From DATARH01 sp963746885 (GTDB lineage Bacteria > Pseudomonadota > Alphaproteobacteria > ATCC43930 > CGMCC-115725), in assembly GCA_963746885.1 (NCBI GenBank), contig CAVVDM010000006.1, positions 62,001 through 126,000 of the forward strand: DNA of 64,000 nt, in the 5' to 3' direction. Made by a program: the position numbers and the translations under genes. This document shows, piece by piece, positions 34,948 through 44,266 of this stretch. The stretch's first letter is position 1, and each line of letters begins with the position of its first letter. The notes beneath the pieces are model-generated. The model saw only the letters and a program-made list of their open reading frames with translations, did no database searches and was not told the origin of the DNA.

Positions 34948-35547
34948 CTAGAACTTGACGCCGAACCGCGCGCCGGCGCTGGTGATGCCGGCGTTGTGCT
35001 GCCCCAGATTGGCGTTCGAGATGTGGTCGAGGATCGCCGAGACGCTGATTGTCGGGGTCAACTGATAGCCGAGTTCGGCGCTCTCGCGGAACAGGATGCG
35101 CGAGCCGAGACGTTTTTCGTCAGGCGGCGCCGTGTCGATATGCCCGTCATGGATCGCGCCGCCGAGGCTGCCGTTGGCAAAGACGCTATCGTTCGCGCCG
35201 AACAGGCTCTGGATCAGCATGATCCCCCAGGTCAGCCCGAAATAGCCGTCGCTGGTGTCGTTATTGGTGTTGATGTCGGCACCGATATGCGGCCGCGGCG
35301 AGCCGATGACCTGGAGCAGGTCGGGCGGGGTGAACAGCATCTCGAGATTGATGTCGGCGCCGCTCTCGACGTGATGCGTCAGAAAACCGACATCATGGCC
35401 GAGCACGCCGACTTTGACCTCGTCGATAATGCCCGTCTGCAGCCGCGGTTGAGTTTGAGTCTGCGTCGCGGCGCAAACCGGCTGCAGCGTGAGAACGGCC
35501 GCGAGAGCGCCGGCGGCCGGCGCGATGGTCCGCCAGAGGGTGGTCAA
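34948..35547 (-). CDS. pagL: PagL-type lipid A 3-O-deacylase / acyloxyacyl hydrolase
   Basis: This outer-membrane barrel enzyme of about 199 residues removes a primary acyl chain from lipid A. It has an N-terminal signal (ending PVCAATQ), membrane-strand pattern, and the catalytic His-Ser pair in LDHISNANLG near the C-terminus, preceded by RESAELGYQL. The chain ends RFGVKF with terminal Phe. The start is not clear: TTG at 35547 has GGGAGATCGCGGG upstream, while an in-frame TTG at 35586 would add 13 residues. The gene appears to stand alone. Confidence 0.8.
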   Translation of the reverse strand: MTTLWRTIAPAAGALAAVLTLQPVCAATQTQTQPRLQTGIIDEVKVGVLGHDVGFLTHHVESGADINLEMLFTPPDLLQVIGSPRPHIGADINTNNDTSDGYFGLTWGIMLIQSLFGANDSVFANGSLGGAIHDGHIDTAPPDEKRLGSRILFRESAELGYQLTPTISVSAILDHISNANLGQHNAGITSAGARFGVKF

Positions 35548-35662
35548 TGCCCGCGATCTCCCGATGCGCTCATGCCGTCCCGTCAAACTTGCTCAAAGGT
35601 TACCGCGCGGCCCCATCGCGTGCCAATGTTGTTTCGTCGATGCTGCTCTATTTGCCACAGGG

Positions 35663-36307
35663 TCACGCGAACGGATTGAGCGCCTTGAGCCGCGCCGACC
35701 AGCCATGACGGCCGAGTTCGCGGCGTACCACGCTGGCGTCGGTGACCCAGTTGAGCTGGACCGACCGCCGCTCGCCGCGATGCGGATAATGGCCGTGAAA
35801 GGATCGCTCGCTGCGCCGGAAGGCGACCATCGTGCCGGCTAGGGGCGCGACTTCGGCAGCGTAGTCGTCGAGGTCGTCGCCGCGCCGCAACAGCCGCAGG
35901 CGGCCCCCCGCTTCGTCCCAGACCGGATTCAGGTAAAGCAGCAGCGTGATCAGCTTGGTGGCCGAATCGGTGTGGATGCGGCCGTCCTTGCCGTCGGCGT
36001 GGCCGCGCACCGTGAGCATCGTCGGGCGTCCATCGAGATCGATCGCGAACTTGTCCGCGATCTCATGCCGCAGTGCGTCGTCCTCGAGTTCGGCCGCAAC
36101 CCGGGCGAAGGCGGCGCCGCCGCCCAGCCCGCCGAGCGGGAAGCTGCCGTGCCGGGGAACCGGCGGGAAATCGGCGAGCAGCGCCGGCAGCGCCGCTTCC
36201 CGAACGAAATTATCGACGACGACAAAATCGAACGGATCGCGGCACAGCGGGGTCGCCCGCAGCCGTTCAAGATCGAGCATCTGAAGATCGGGCATCACGA
36301 TCGGCAT
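35663..36307 (-). CDS. 2-oxoglutarate/Fe(II)-dependent oxygenase
   Basis: This protein of about 214 residues has the iron-binding HxD in RIHTDSATK (about mid-chain), a distal His in SFHGHYPHRGER with the Arg that binds 2-oxoglutarate, and the double-stranded beta-helix pattern (LITLLLYLNP, GTMVAFRRSE). It resembles prolyl-hydroxylase-type enzymes that act on proteins or small molecules. Several Met starts are possible; ATG 36307 is chosen, and one at 36295 also fits. It is divergent from the importer operon, 140 bases away, so the two may share regulation. Confidence 0.83.
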   Translation of the reverse strand: MPIVMPDLQMLDLERLRATPLCRDPFDFVVVDNFVREAALPALLADFPPVPRHGSFPLGGLGGGAAFARVAAELEDDALRHEIADKFAIDLDGRPTMLTVRGHADGKDGRIHTDSATKLITLLLYLNPVWDEAGGRLRLLRRGDDLDDYAAEVAPLAGTMVAFRRSERSFHGHYPHRGERRSVQLNWVTDASVVRRELGRHGWSARLKALNPFA

Positions 36308-36447
36308 TCCGGCGGTTGCGCGGTCGGCGGCAATCCTAATCCCTGGCACGCGGACTGCGAAGCGTTGGCTGCGGGCGGGCTTGTTCCGTCCGGTCGCGAC
36401 GGGTAGTGGTAGGCCGTCCGCCCGCCCGCAACGGTTCCCGTGGAGCT

Positions 36448-38184
36448 ATGCAACAGCGTTGGGGTCTGCCCCTCATCGCCTGGCCGTCGCGCCTGCGCCC
36501 CAATGCCTGGGACCTGCTTGCGCTGCCATTGGTGCTGGGCACGCTGACCCTGATTGTCTGGGGCGGCATGGCAATGGGCGCGCATTACCATATCGGCGAA
36601 TCGCTGCCGATCAGCCTCGATCCCTGGCGCCTGCCGCAATATGCGCTGCGCACCGTGCTGCGCATGGCCGCCGCGCTGGTTGCCTCGCTGGTGTTCAGCC
36701 TCGTTTACGCCGCGCTGGCGGCGAAAAGCCGGCAGGCCGAGAAGATCCTGATCCCGGTGCTCGACATCCTGCAATCGGTGCCGATCCTCGGCTTTCTGTC
36801 GATCACCGTGACCGGCTTCATGGCGCTGTTTCCCGGCCGCCTGCTCGGCGTCGAGTGCGCCGCCATCTTCGCGATCTTCACCTCGCAGGCATGGAATATG
36901 ACGTTCAGCCTGTACCAGTCGCTGCGCACAGTGCCGGCCGATCTGATCGAGGCGGCGCGCATGTACCACCTGTCGACCTGGCAACGCTTCTGGCGGCTCG
37001 AAGTGCCGCATGCCGTGCCGGCGCTGGTGTGGAACATGATGATGTCGGTCTCCGGCGGCTGGTTTTTCGTGGTTGCCTCGGAGGCGATCACCGTGTCGGG
37101 CCAGACCGTGCTGCTGCCCGGCATCGGCTCCTATATAGCGACCGCCATTGCCCAGCGCGACCTCGGCGCGATCGGCTGGGCGGTCATGGTCATGCTGGTC
37201 GTCATCCTGCTCTACGACCAGCTGCTGTTCCGCCCGCTCTTGGCATGGTCGGGCAAGTTCGCCGGCGACCAGCGCGGCGACGAGGATTACGCCCGCCCGT
37301 GGTTCCTGATCGTGCTGCAGCGCGCCCAGATCTTTGACTTGGTGCAGGGCGGGTTCCTGGCGCTCAACCGCAGCCTCGACCGCGCCATAGTGACGCTGTT
37401 CCGCCCGAGTGGCGCCGTCCGTTCCGAGGAGCCCCGCTCTCCGGCATTCGAGCGGCTGTTCGATGCGGCATTGCTTGCGCTGGCCGGCGCCGGGCTCCTC
37501 TGGCTCGGGCTGTTCGTGTGGGCGCACGTCGCCCCAGCCGAGATCGGCTGGGTGTTCGTGCTCGGCCTGATTACCGCAGTGCGGGTGCTGGTGCTGATCG
37601 TGCTCGCGTCGCTGATCTGGGTGCCGATCGGGGTATGGATCGGCCTGCGACCGCTTGTCGCCGACAAGGCCCAGCCGATCGTGCAGTTTCTCGCGGCCTT
37701 TCCGGCCAATCTGTTCTTTCCGGCGGTCGTTGCGCTGATCCTGCGGTTCCGCCTCGACCCCGAGATCTGGCTCAGCCCGCTGATGATCCTCGGCACCCAG
37801 TGGTACATCCTGTTCAACGTCATTGCCGGCACGACCGGGCTGGCGACCGAATTGCGGCTGGCCGCCGGCAATCTCGGGGTGCGGCGGCTGTTGTGGTGGC
37901 GGCGGGTGATGCTGCCGGCGATCTTCCCGGCCTACGTCACCGGGGCGGTCACCGCGGCCGGCGGGTCGTGGAACGCGAGCATCGTCGCCGAGGTTGTGCA
38001 ATGGGGCGGTACGACCTTGCACGCGACCGGCATCGGCGCCTACATCAGCCGCTATACGGCCGAAGGCGACGCTGCCCGCATCGCTCTCGGGATCGGTGTG
38101 TTGTGCCTTTACGTGCTCGCCTTCAACCGCCTCTTGTGGCGCCGGCTCTATGATCTGGCGGCCGAGCGGTTGCGGCTCGACTGA
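36448..38184 (+). CDS. ABC importer permease, fused double BPD domain (NitT/TauT type)
   Basis: This integral membrane protein of 578 residues carries two binding-protein-dependent permease domains in tandem, each with an EAA-like loop (AARMYHLSTWQRFWRLEVP in the first, RLLWWRRVMLPAIFPAY in the second). One polypeptide therefore replaces the usual homodimer. It works with the ATPase encoded 14 bases downstream to import an anion such as a sulfonate, nitrate or bicarbonate; the substrate is unknown. No binding-protein gene accompanies it. ATG 36448 has GGAG close before it; a GTG at 36406 would add 14 residues. Confidence 0.9.
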   Translation: MQQRWGLPLIAWPSRLRPNAWDLLALPLVLGTLTLIVWGGMAMGAHYHIGESLPISLDPWRLPQYALRTVLRMAAALVASLVFSLVYAALAAKSRQAEKILIPVLDILQSVPILGFLSITVTGFMALFPGRLLGVECAAIFAIFTSQAWNMTFSLYQSLRTVPADLIEAARMYHLSTWQRFWRLEVPHAVPALVWNMMMSVSGGWFFVVASEAITVSGQTVLLPGIGSYIATAIAQRDLGAIGWAVMVMLVVILLYDQLLFRPLLAWSGKFAGDQRGDEDYARPWFLIVLQRAQIFDLVQGGFLALNRSLDRAIVTLFRPSGAVRSEEPRSPAFERLFDAALLALAGAGLLWLGLFVWAHVAPAEIGWVFVLGLITAVRVLVLIVLASLIWVPIGVWIGLRPLVADKAQPIVQFLAAFPANLFFPAVVALILRFRLDPEIWLSPLMILGTQWYILFNVIAGTTGLATELRLAAGNLGVRRLLWWRRVMLPAIFPAYVTGAVTAAGGSWNASIVAEVVQWGGTTLHATGIGAYISRYTAEGDAARIALGIGVLCLYVLAFNRLLWRRLYDLAAERLRLD

Positions 38185-38198
38185 AAGGGCTTGCCAAA

Positions 38199-39527
38199 TT
38201 GGTTGACCTCGCCACCGATCCCGGCGCCGCAGCCCTGACCCGGCCGTTGCTGCGCGCCGTGGCCATCAACAAGACCTATCGCAGCCCCGACCACCTCGGC
38301 CGGCTCGTCCTCGAACGTGTCGATTTCACGCTGCGCGAGGGCGAGATCGTTGCGATCCTCGGGAAATCGGGATCCGGCAAATCGACCTTCCTGCGCATCC
38401 TCGCGGGCTTGGTCGCACCCAGCGAGGGGCGGGTCGAGTATCGCGGCCGGCCGGTCACCAGCCCGGTGCAGGGCGTCGCGATGGTGTTTCAGAGCTTCGC
38501 GCTGTTTCCCTGGCTGACCGTGCTCGGCAATGTCGAATTGGGGCTGGAGGCGCTGGGCGTCTCGGCCTCCGAGCGCCGCCGCCGCGCCGTCGACGCGATC
38601 GACCAGATCGGCCTCGACGGGTTCGAGAACGCCTACCCGAAAGAGCTGTCGGGCGGCATGCGCCAGCGCGTCGGGTTTGCTCGCGCCCTCGTCGTCAACC
38701 CCGACATCCTGCTCTTGGACGAGCCGTTCTCGCAGCTCGACGTGCTGACTTCCGAAACCCTGCGCAACGACCTCGCGGAATTGTGGACGCAGCGCCGCAT
38801 CACGACAAAGGGCATCCTGATGGTGTCGCACAACATCGAGGAGGCGGTCGAAATGGCCGACCGCATCCTGATCTTCAGTAGCGACCCCGGCCGGATCAGT
38901 GCCGAGGTGCCGGTCGCGCTGGCCCGCCCGCGCGACTGGGACAGCCCGCCGTTCCGCCAGATCGTCGACCAGGTCTACACGCTGCTGACGACGATGCCCG
39001 GGCGCGACGGGCGGCGCGGCGCCAAGCCCGAGCCGATCGGGATCGGCTATCGCCTGCCCGATGCGGCGGTGCAGCAGCTGTCGGGGTTGATCGAACGGCT
39101 GACCGAGCCAGCCTATAACGGCCGTGCCGACCTGCCGTTGCTGGCCGACGAGGAAAACCTCGACATGGACGAGCTGTTTCCGCTGATCGAGACCTTGCAG
39201 CTGCTCGGCCTCGCCCATGTCAGCCGCGGCGACATCGAGCTGACCGCGGGCGGTCGCGCCTATGCCGATGCCGACATGTTCGAGCGCAAGCAGATGTTCG
39301 CCGACGCCCTCCTCAAGCACGTGCCGCTGGTCGCCCACATTCGCCGCGTCCTCGACGAGCGCCCCGGGCACCGTGCCCCGGCCGCGCGATTCTTGCGCGA
39401 GATCGAGGACCATCTGTCGGAGGAAGAGGCGGAGCGGGTGCTCGAAACGGTCATCAACTGGGGCCGCCACGCCGAGATCTTCGCCTACGATTACGACGAC
39501 GAGGTGCTGAGCCTCGAAAATTTTTGA
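38199..39527 (+). CDS. ABC importer ATPase with C-terminal AAA-associated domain
   Basis: This ATPase of 442 residues has Walker A GKSGSGKST, the Q-loop MVFQSFALFPWLTV, signature LSGGMRQRVG and Walker B LLLDEPFSQLD. After about residue 300 comes an AAA-associated winged-helix domain (LDMDELFPLIETLQLLGLAH to the C-terminal YDDEVLSLENF), seen in a subset of NitT/TauT ATPases and thought to be regulatory. The start is TTG 38199 after an AAAGGG tract. It is cotranscribed with the double permease. It ends 10 bases from the convergent acyltransferase gene. Confidence 0.9.
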   Translation: MVDLATDPGAAALTRPLLRAVAINKTYRSPDHLGRLVLERVDFTLREGEIVAILGKSGSGKSTFLRILAGLVAPSEGRVEYRGRPVTSPVQGVAMVFQSFALFPWLTVLGNVELGLEALGVSASERRRRAVDAIDQIGLDGFENAYPKELSGGMRQRVGFARALVVNPDILLLDEPFSQLDVLTSETLRNDLAELWTQRRITTKGILMVSHNIEEAVEMADRILIFSSDPGRISAEVPVALARPRDWDSPPFRQIVDQVYTLLTTMPGRDGRRGAKPEPIGIGYRLPDAAVQQLSGLIERLTEPAYNGRADLPLLADEENLDMDELFPLIETLQLLGLAHVSRGDIELTAGGRAYADADMFERKQMFADALLKHVPLVAHIRRVLDERPGHRAPAARFLREIEDHLSEEEAERVLETVINWGRHAEIFAYDYDDEVLSLENF

Positions 39528-39537
39528 GGCGGCGCAC

Positions 39538-40518
39538 TCAATCGGTGCGGTGTTCGAGCAGCATGTACCACTGGTCAAGATGGGCGAGCACGAGCGGCGT
39601 GATGATCGCGTCAAGGCGCCGTACGTTCTCGGCCAGCGCGGCCCCGGGCGCGTCGCCCTCGGGCATCAGCGTGGCCGGCGGCAGGCAGGTGACGCGGAAC
39701 TTTGCGCCGCCGAGCCGCTCGGCATAGGCCGGGACGATCGCGGCATCGCTCGCCCAGGCAAGCCGGATGATGTTGGTGAGGTTGGCGCGCGCCGGCAGGG
39801 TGCGGCCGAACAGCGGGGCGCAGACGCGGCCTTGGCGCTCCTCGTCGGCATAGACCAGCAGCACGCCGCGCTCCTCGACCAAGAGCCGGCGGGCCTCACG
39901 TGCCGCCGCGACGCCCGGGCGCAGCGCGATCGCACCGTAGCGCCGGCGCGCCGCGAGCGCGATCTTGTGCTCGAAACGGCTGCGCGGCGGCTGGTAGAAG
40001 CCCTTGAAGCCGCGGCAGCCGAGCCCGACGAGGGTCGGCCCGATGATCTCCCAGTTGCCCAGATGCAGGCCCATCACGATGACCGCCCGGCCGCTCGCCC
40101 GCGCCGCCGCGAGATGCTCGCCGCCGCTCACACTGATCCGCCTTTCCGCCCACAGCCGGTCGAGCGCCGAGAATTCGAGCATGACGCGGCCGACATTGCC
40201 GAACAGCCGCGTCACCGCCATTTCGGCATCGCGCGGCTTGGCCGGTGCCCCGGTGAGGCTCAGATAAAGCCGCTGCGCCCGCTCGCGCACCGCGCGATAG
40301 CGGTAGCGCCCGTTGACAACTCCGAGCACGCCGCCGATCGCCGAGCACCATTCGGTCGGCAGCGCGCGGCAGGCGTAATGAATCGCATAATCGATCCCGC
40401 CGAGCAGCGGATCGCGGATCCAGTAGCGGCGCCATTGCCGCAGCGCCGGGCGCAGCGTCTCCCACGCGAGCGCGGCGCGCGGACGCCCGGCCATCGGCGC
40501 CTCGCTCCGCTCAGCCAC
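39538..40518 (-). CDS. lipid A-type lauroyl acyltransferase (HtrB/LpxL family)
   Basis: This acyltransferase of 326 residues has the catalytic His-x4-Glu in MGLHLGNWEIIG, the FYQPPRSRFE segment and the YADEERQGR block expected for the LPLAT lipid A group. It would add a fatty acyl chain to a lipid anchor at the inner membrane. The start is GTG 40518, overlapping the P450 stop by eight bases; it is thus the last gene of a five-gene coupled operon headed by kpsC. This placement, rather than with lpx genes, suggests a dedicated acceptor such as a capsule or glycolipid anchor. Confidence 0.87.
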   Translation of the reverse strand: MAERSEAPMAGRPRAALAWETLRPALRQWRRYWIRDPLLGGIDYAIHYACRALPTEWCSAIGGVLGVVNGRYRYRAVRERAQRLYLSLTGAPAKPRDAEMAVTRLFGNVGRVMLEFSALDRLWAERRISVSGGEHLAAARASGRAVIVMGLHLGNWEIIGPTLVGLGCRGFKGFYQPPRSRFEHKIALAARRRYGAIALRPGVAAAREARRLLVEERGVLLVYADEERQGRVCAPLFGRTLPARANLTNIIRLAWASDAAIVPAYAERLGGAKFRVTCLPPATLMPEGDAPGAALAENVRRLDAIITPLVLAHLDQWYMLLEHRTD

Positions 40519-41881
40519 GCCTTTCGACCGTCATCGGCAATGCATCGCCGGGCCGCAGGGTCAGACGACAGACCGGCTCGACGACGCTGCCCGGGACCAG
40601 CCGCAGCGTTGCCCGCTGCGCCAGCGTGGCGAGGCACAGGATCGCCTCGGTCAGCCCGAACGCCTGGCCGGCGCACACCCGCGGCCCGACGCTGAACGGT
40701 ATATAGCTGTAGCGCTCACGCGCTGCGGCGTTCTCGGGCAGAAAGCGCTCCGGGGTGAAATGGTCGGGCTCGTCCCACAGCCGGCGATGGCGATGCAGCA
40801 GCCATGGCACGACGATCAACAATGCACCGGCGGGGATCGTCCGGTTGCGGATGGTTTCCGGCCGCAATGCCTGGCGCCCCAAGAGCGGCACCGGCGGGTA
40901 GAGGCGGATCGCCTCCTCGAACACCGCGCGGGTGTAGACGAGGCGCGGCACATCGTCCAACCCCGGCAGCCGCCCGCCCAGCACCTCGGCCAGCTCGGCG
41001 TGCAGGCGCGCCTCGACCTCGGGCGCCTGCGACAACAGGAACCAGGTCCAGGCGAGCGAGTTGGCGGTGGTCTCGTGGCCCGCCATGAAGATGACGGCGG
41101 CCTCGTTACGCAGGGCCTCGCGGTCGAGTTGCTGGCCGGTCTCGGGGTCGTGCGCCTCGATCAGCATGCGGATCATCGATTGCTCACCGCTCGCCAGCCG
41201 CTCCTCGCAGCGCCGGATGATGGCGTCGAGCACCCGGTCGATGCGTTTGGCGGCGCGGTGCACCGAGGGCGACTGAAAGCGCGGCAGCCAATCCGGCAGA
41301 CCCAGCAGATAGGGCAGGTCAATCTGCGCGACCTCGCGCTGGTAGGTGCTGAACGCGGCGACGATCTCGGTCGCGTGCTCGGAACCGAGGCGCGGCCCGA
41401 AGATCGTGCGGCAGATGATCTCGGCGGTCAGCGTCGCCATCTCGCGCAGCGCGTCGATCGGCGCGCGGTCGGGCAGCTGCGCCCAGCGCGCGGCGGTCTC
41501 GCCGGCGGCCTCGACCATGGTCGGGGCAAACAGCGGCAGGCGCGACACATGCACGATCGGCGCGACGATGCGGCGGCGGGTCTTCCACAAATCGCCGTCG
41601 CTGATGAACAGCCCGTCGCCGAGCAGCGGCTTCAGCGCGTGGCGCATCTGCGGCGTCTTGCGCTGAAAGCTTTCGTGCATCGCGATAAAGGCCTGCGCGA
41701 CCGTATCCGGGCTGTTGCAGACGAACACCCGGCGGTTCAGCACGCGGCTCGAAAAAAACTGATACTCGAAACACTTCTCGTCGAACATCGAGAGGAAATT
41801 GCGGCGCGCCGCGGCGATCATCGCAAGCGGCGGCAACGGCTCGCGCGGGCGCTCCGGATAGGGCGGCACAAAGCTGCTCAT
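40511..41881 (-). CDS. cytochrome P450
   Basis: This P450 of 456 residues has the oxygen-binding I-helix motif MAGHETTANS, the ExxR in FEEAIRLYPP, the PERF block (FTPERFLPE) and the haem-ligand loop PFSVGPRVCAGQ with Cys403. There is no obvious N-terminal membrane anchor, so it is a soluble bacterial type needing a ferredoxin or reductase from elsewhere. It resembles CYP4-like fatty-acid hydroxylases in length and motif form. ATG 41881 overlaps the upstream sulfatase-like gene by four bases (ATGA). Its place among capsule and lipid genes suggests oxidation of a fatty acyl group. Confidence 0.92.
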   Translation of the reverse strand: MSSFVPPYPERPREPLPPLAMIAAARRNFLSMFDEKCFEYQFFSSRVLNRRVFVCNSPDTVAQAFIAMHESFQRKTPQMRHALKPLLGDGLFISDGDLWKTRRRIVAPIVHVSRLPLFAPTMVEAAGETAARWAQLPDRAPIDALREMATLTAEIICRTIFGPRLGSEHATEIVAAFSTYQREVAQIDLPYLLGLPDWLPRFQSPSVHRAAKRIDRVLDAIIRRCEERLASGEQSMIRMLIEAHDPETGQQLDREALRNEAAVIFMAGHETTANSLAWTWFLLSQAPEVEARLHAELAEVLGGRLPGLDDVPRLVYTRAVFEEAIRLYPPVPLLGRQALRPETIRNRTIPAGALLIVVPWLLHRHRRLWDEPDHFTPERFLPENAAARERYSYIPFSVGPRVCAGQAFGLTEAILCLATLAQRATLRLVPGSVVEPVCRLTLRPGDALPMTVERRG

Positions 41882-43482
41882 CGCGCGGAGCTTGCGGGCT
41901 CGGGCAGGCCCGGGCAAGTCCCCGGATCGACGCCGCGAGCGCGCGCCGGCGCGCTGGCCAGGACGGCATCGACGACGACCCGGCCGAGGCGGTGGGCCGC
42001 CAGATCGCGCCGCTGCGGCGCCGCCGCCTCAATGCCAGACCCGGCGCGCCAGACCACATAATCGCTCGATGCCTCGTCGAAGCCGAAATGCCGGAACGGC
42101 TGCGACAGGCTCGGCAGATGATCGCCGTAAAAGGCAAGCCAAGCCGGCATGCCGCGCGCCTCCAACCCCGCGACCAGCCGCTGCAGCATTTCGTCCGACC
42201 GGCGCAGCCCGTCGAGATAGCGCAGCAGCCCGGCGCCGCCCGGGATTGCCGCCGGGTCGAACAAGCCGGCCACCGCCGGGTCAAGCGGCGGCCCCTTCTC
42301 CTGCCACGGCCCGTGATTGCCCATCGTGATCGCGAAAATGAAGGTCTGGGGGCCTTCCGCGTCAAGCACCCGCAGGATTTGCACGGCCAGATCGGGGTCT
42401 GGGCAATAGGGCGGCACTCGCGAGCCGCCAATCGTCTCGCGCCCGAGAAAGCGCTCGAAGCCGAGCACCGGCATCGCCAAGTCACGGCGGAAGAAGCGGC
42501 GATCGAACGGGTGCAGGCAGATCGTGCGATACCCGGCGCGGCGCAGCCGCCACACCTGCGACTCGATCGGCACGCGCGCAAAGGCATAATAAGGGTTGAA
42601 GCGGTCGTAGCCGAGCTCGCTGTCCGGAATGCCGGTCAGCACCGCAAACTCGGCGCGCATCGTGTTGGCGCCCCAGGCCGGCACCGCAAACCTGCCGTGC
42701 AGCACCCCAGACGCGCAGCAGGCATCGAAGCCCGGCAACAGGTCACGCGGCAGCAGCGGCGACAGGCGGCGCGCGTCAAAGAACGATTCACACTGCACGA
42801 TGATGATCGGGCCGCCCAGCCTGTCGCGCTTGTGCAGGATCGCGGGCGCCGCCACCGCGGACTGGCGCGCCGGGCGCTCGGCCCGCGCGATGACGGTATG
42901 GGTGCACAGCATCGCGAACGGCCCGAGCGAAGCGGCATCCTCGAACGGTTCGCCGCTCGGCGCGAGGCGGCGCAGCAGGCCCGCGGCGCCGCCGAGCAGC
43001 GGCTCGCGGGCGATCAGCCAGCCACCGGCGCCGATCAGCGCCAGCGCAGCGATCGCGGCGCCCGGGTGCGGCGCCCACAGCGGCGGCTCGACGATCAGCA
43101 GCGCCAGCGCCAGCAGCACCGCCGCCGCCGCACCGCCCAGGACCAGCCCCGGCCCGGCAAACGGCAGGTAAAGGTGCGGATGGGTGAAAACCAGCGGCAG
43201 CTCGGCCGCTTCCGAAAACACGACCGGCTCGCGCAAGGTCTCGCGCATCGTGTGGTCGACCAGGGTGAAGCCGGCGCCGAGCGCCAGCACGATCGTGCCG
43301 GCAAACAGCGGCCGGCCGGCAGCCAAGCCGAGCAGAACGGCGCCAAGCGCCATGGGCGCCATGTCGAGCAACAGCACGACGAGCCGCGCGCGGCGCGCGC
43401 CGGCCATCCGCCGCGGCATCAGCCATGCCAGCAGGGCCAGCCCGCCGCCGGCCATCAGATGCAGCAGCGCGATCACCCCCAT
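41878..43482 (-). CDS. membrane sulfatase-like phosphoglycerol/phosphoethanolamine transferase
   Basis: This protein of 534 residues has four to five N-terminal membrane segments (to about residue 160) and then an alkaline-phosphatase-fold catalytic domain of the LtaS/OpgB/EptA type: VQCESFFDARRL near the start, a Thr nucleophile candidate in WGANTMRAEFAVLTG, ICLHPFDRRFFRRD, ITMGNHGPW and LAFYGDHLPSL with Asp/His metal ligands. Such enzymes move a phospho-headgroup from a phospholipid to a glycan or lipid. It lies four bases after the SDR gene and overlaps the P450 gene. Confidence 0.85.
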   Translation of the reverse strand: MGVIALLHLMAGGGLALLAWLMPRRMAGARRARLVVLLLDMAPMALGAVLLGLAAGRPLFAGTIVLALGAGFTLVDHTMRETLREPVVFSEAAELPLVFTHPHLYLPFAGPGLVLGGAAAAVLLALALLIVEPPLWAPHPGAAIAALALIGAGGWLIAREPLLGGAAGLLRRLAPSGEPFEDAASLGPFAMLCTHTVIARAERPARQSAVAAPAILHKRDRLGGPIIIVQCESFFDARRLSPLLPRDLLPGFDACCASGVLHGRFAVPAWGANTMRAEFAVLTGIPDSELGYDRFNPYYAFARVPIESQVWRLRRAGYRTICLHPFDRRFFRRDLAMPVLGFERFLGRETIGGSRVPPYCPDPDLAVQILRVLDAEGPQTFIFAITMGNHGPWQEKGPPLDPAVAGLFDPAAIPGGAGLLRYLDGLRRSDEMLQRLVAGLEARGMPAWLAFYGDHLPSLSQPFRHFGFDEASSDYVVWRAGSGIEAAAPQRRDLAAHRLGRVVVDAVLASAPARARGVDPGTCPGLPEPASSAR

Positions 43483-43486
43483 CGGC

Positions 43487-44266
43487 TCACGCCGAGCGGA
43501 TGTGAAAGTGGAAGTTGCGCACGAACCAGTCGCCGATCAGCGTCGGCGCGAGGTCGCAAAACCGCATGCCGAACACCAACGGCCAGGGAAAATCGATGCG
43601 CGCCTTGCCGCGGTCGATGCCGCGCTTGATGCGCGCCGCCGCGCGCTCGCCGGTCGCCAGGAACGGCGTCGGCCCCTCCCAGCGGTCGGTCATCGGCGAG
43701 GCGAAAAACCCCGGGCACACCACACTCACGCCGACATTATAGGCGGCAAGGCGCGGGCGCAGCCCCTCGGCATAGGCGCGCAGCCCGGCCTTGCTGGCCG
43801 AGTAGCCGGGGCTGTAGGGCAGGCCGCGATAGGCCGCGACCGAGGCGATCGCGACGATCCGTCCGCGCCGGCGCGCACATAACAGCGGCACCATTGGCGC
43901 GATCGTGTGCACCGCGCCGATCAGGTTGACCTCGATCTGCCGCAATGTCATCGCGGCGGGCTCGCCGGGGCTGTCCGGGTCCGGCCCCTCTGAAGTGCCG
44001 GCATTGGCAATCAGCAGCTCCACCGGATGGGCGCGGTCGAATTCCTCGAGCCAGGCAGCGAGCGTCACACCATCGGCGACATCGATCGTGGCGCTTGCGA
44101 CCGTCGCACCGGCGGCGCGGCAGAGGGCCGCCGTCGCCTCCAGCCGCTCCGTGTTGCGGCCGATCAGCCCGAGCGCGGTGTGCGGCCCGGCATAGGAGAT
44201 GGCCAACGCCGCGCCGAGACCGCTCGACGCGCCGGTGATCGCAACCACGCGATAGGGTGCACGCAT
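43487..44266 (-). CDS. short-chain dehydrogenase/reductase in capsule-lipid operon
   Basis: This SDR of 259 residues has TGASSGLGAAL near the N-terminus, ANAGTSEG, catalytic Ser in IASVAAY and YSASK with Tyr and Lys, and a longer C-terminus ending in a hydrophobic stretch. The ATG at 44266 shares one base with the kpsC stop (TGATG), showing tight coupling. The open frame continues far upstream antisense-like across kpsC but is not used. It could act on a ketone or hydroxyl of the lipid modified by the P450 downstream. Confidence 0.88.
   Translation of the reverse strand: MRAPYRVVAITGASSGLGAALAISYAGPHTALGLIGRNTERLEATAALCRAAGATVASATIDVADGVTLAAWLEEFDRAHPVELLIANAGTSEGPDPDSPGEPAAMTLRQIEVNLIGAVHTIAPMVPLLCARRRGRIVAIASVAAYRGLPYSPGYSASKAGLRAYAEGLRPRLAAYNVGVSVVCPGFFASPMTDRWEGPTPFLATGERAAARIKRGIDRGKARIDFPWPLVFGMRFCDLAPTLIGDWFVRNFHFHIRSA

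Noticed and set aside
36295..38022. A 575-codon minus-strand frame opposite the importer permease
   Set aside because: Low-complexity Arg/His/Gln-rich shadow of a clear membrane protein gene on the plus strand.
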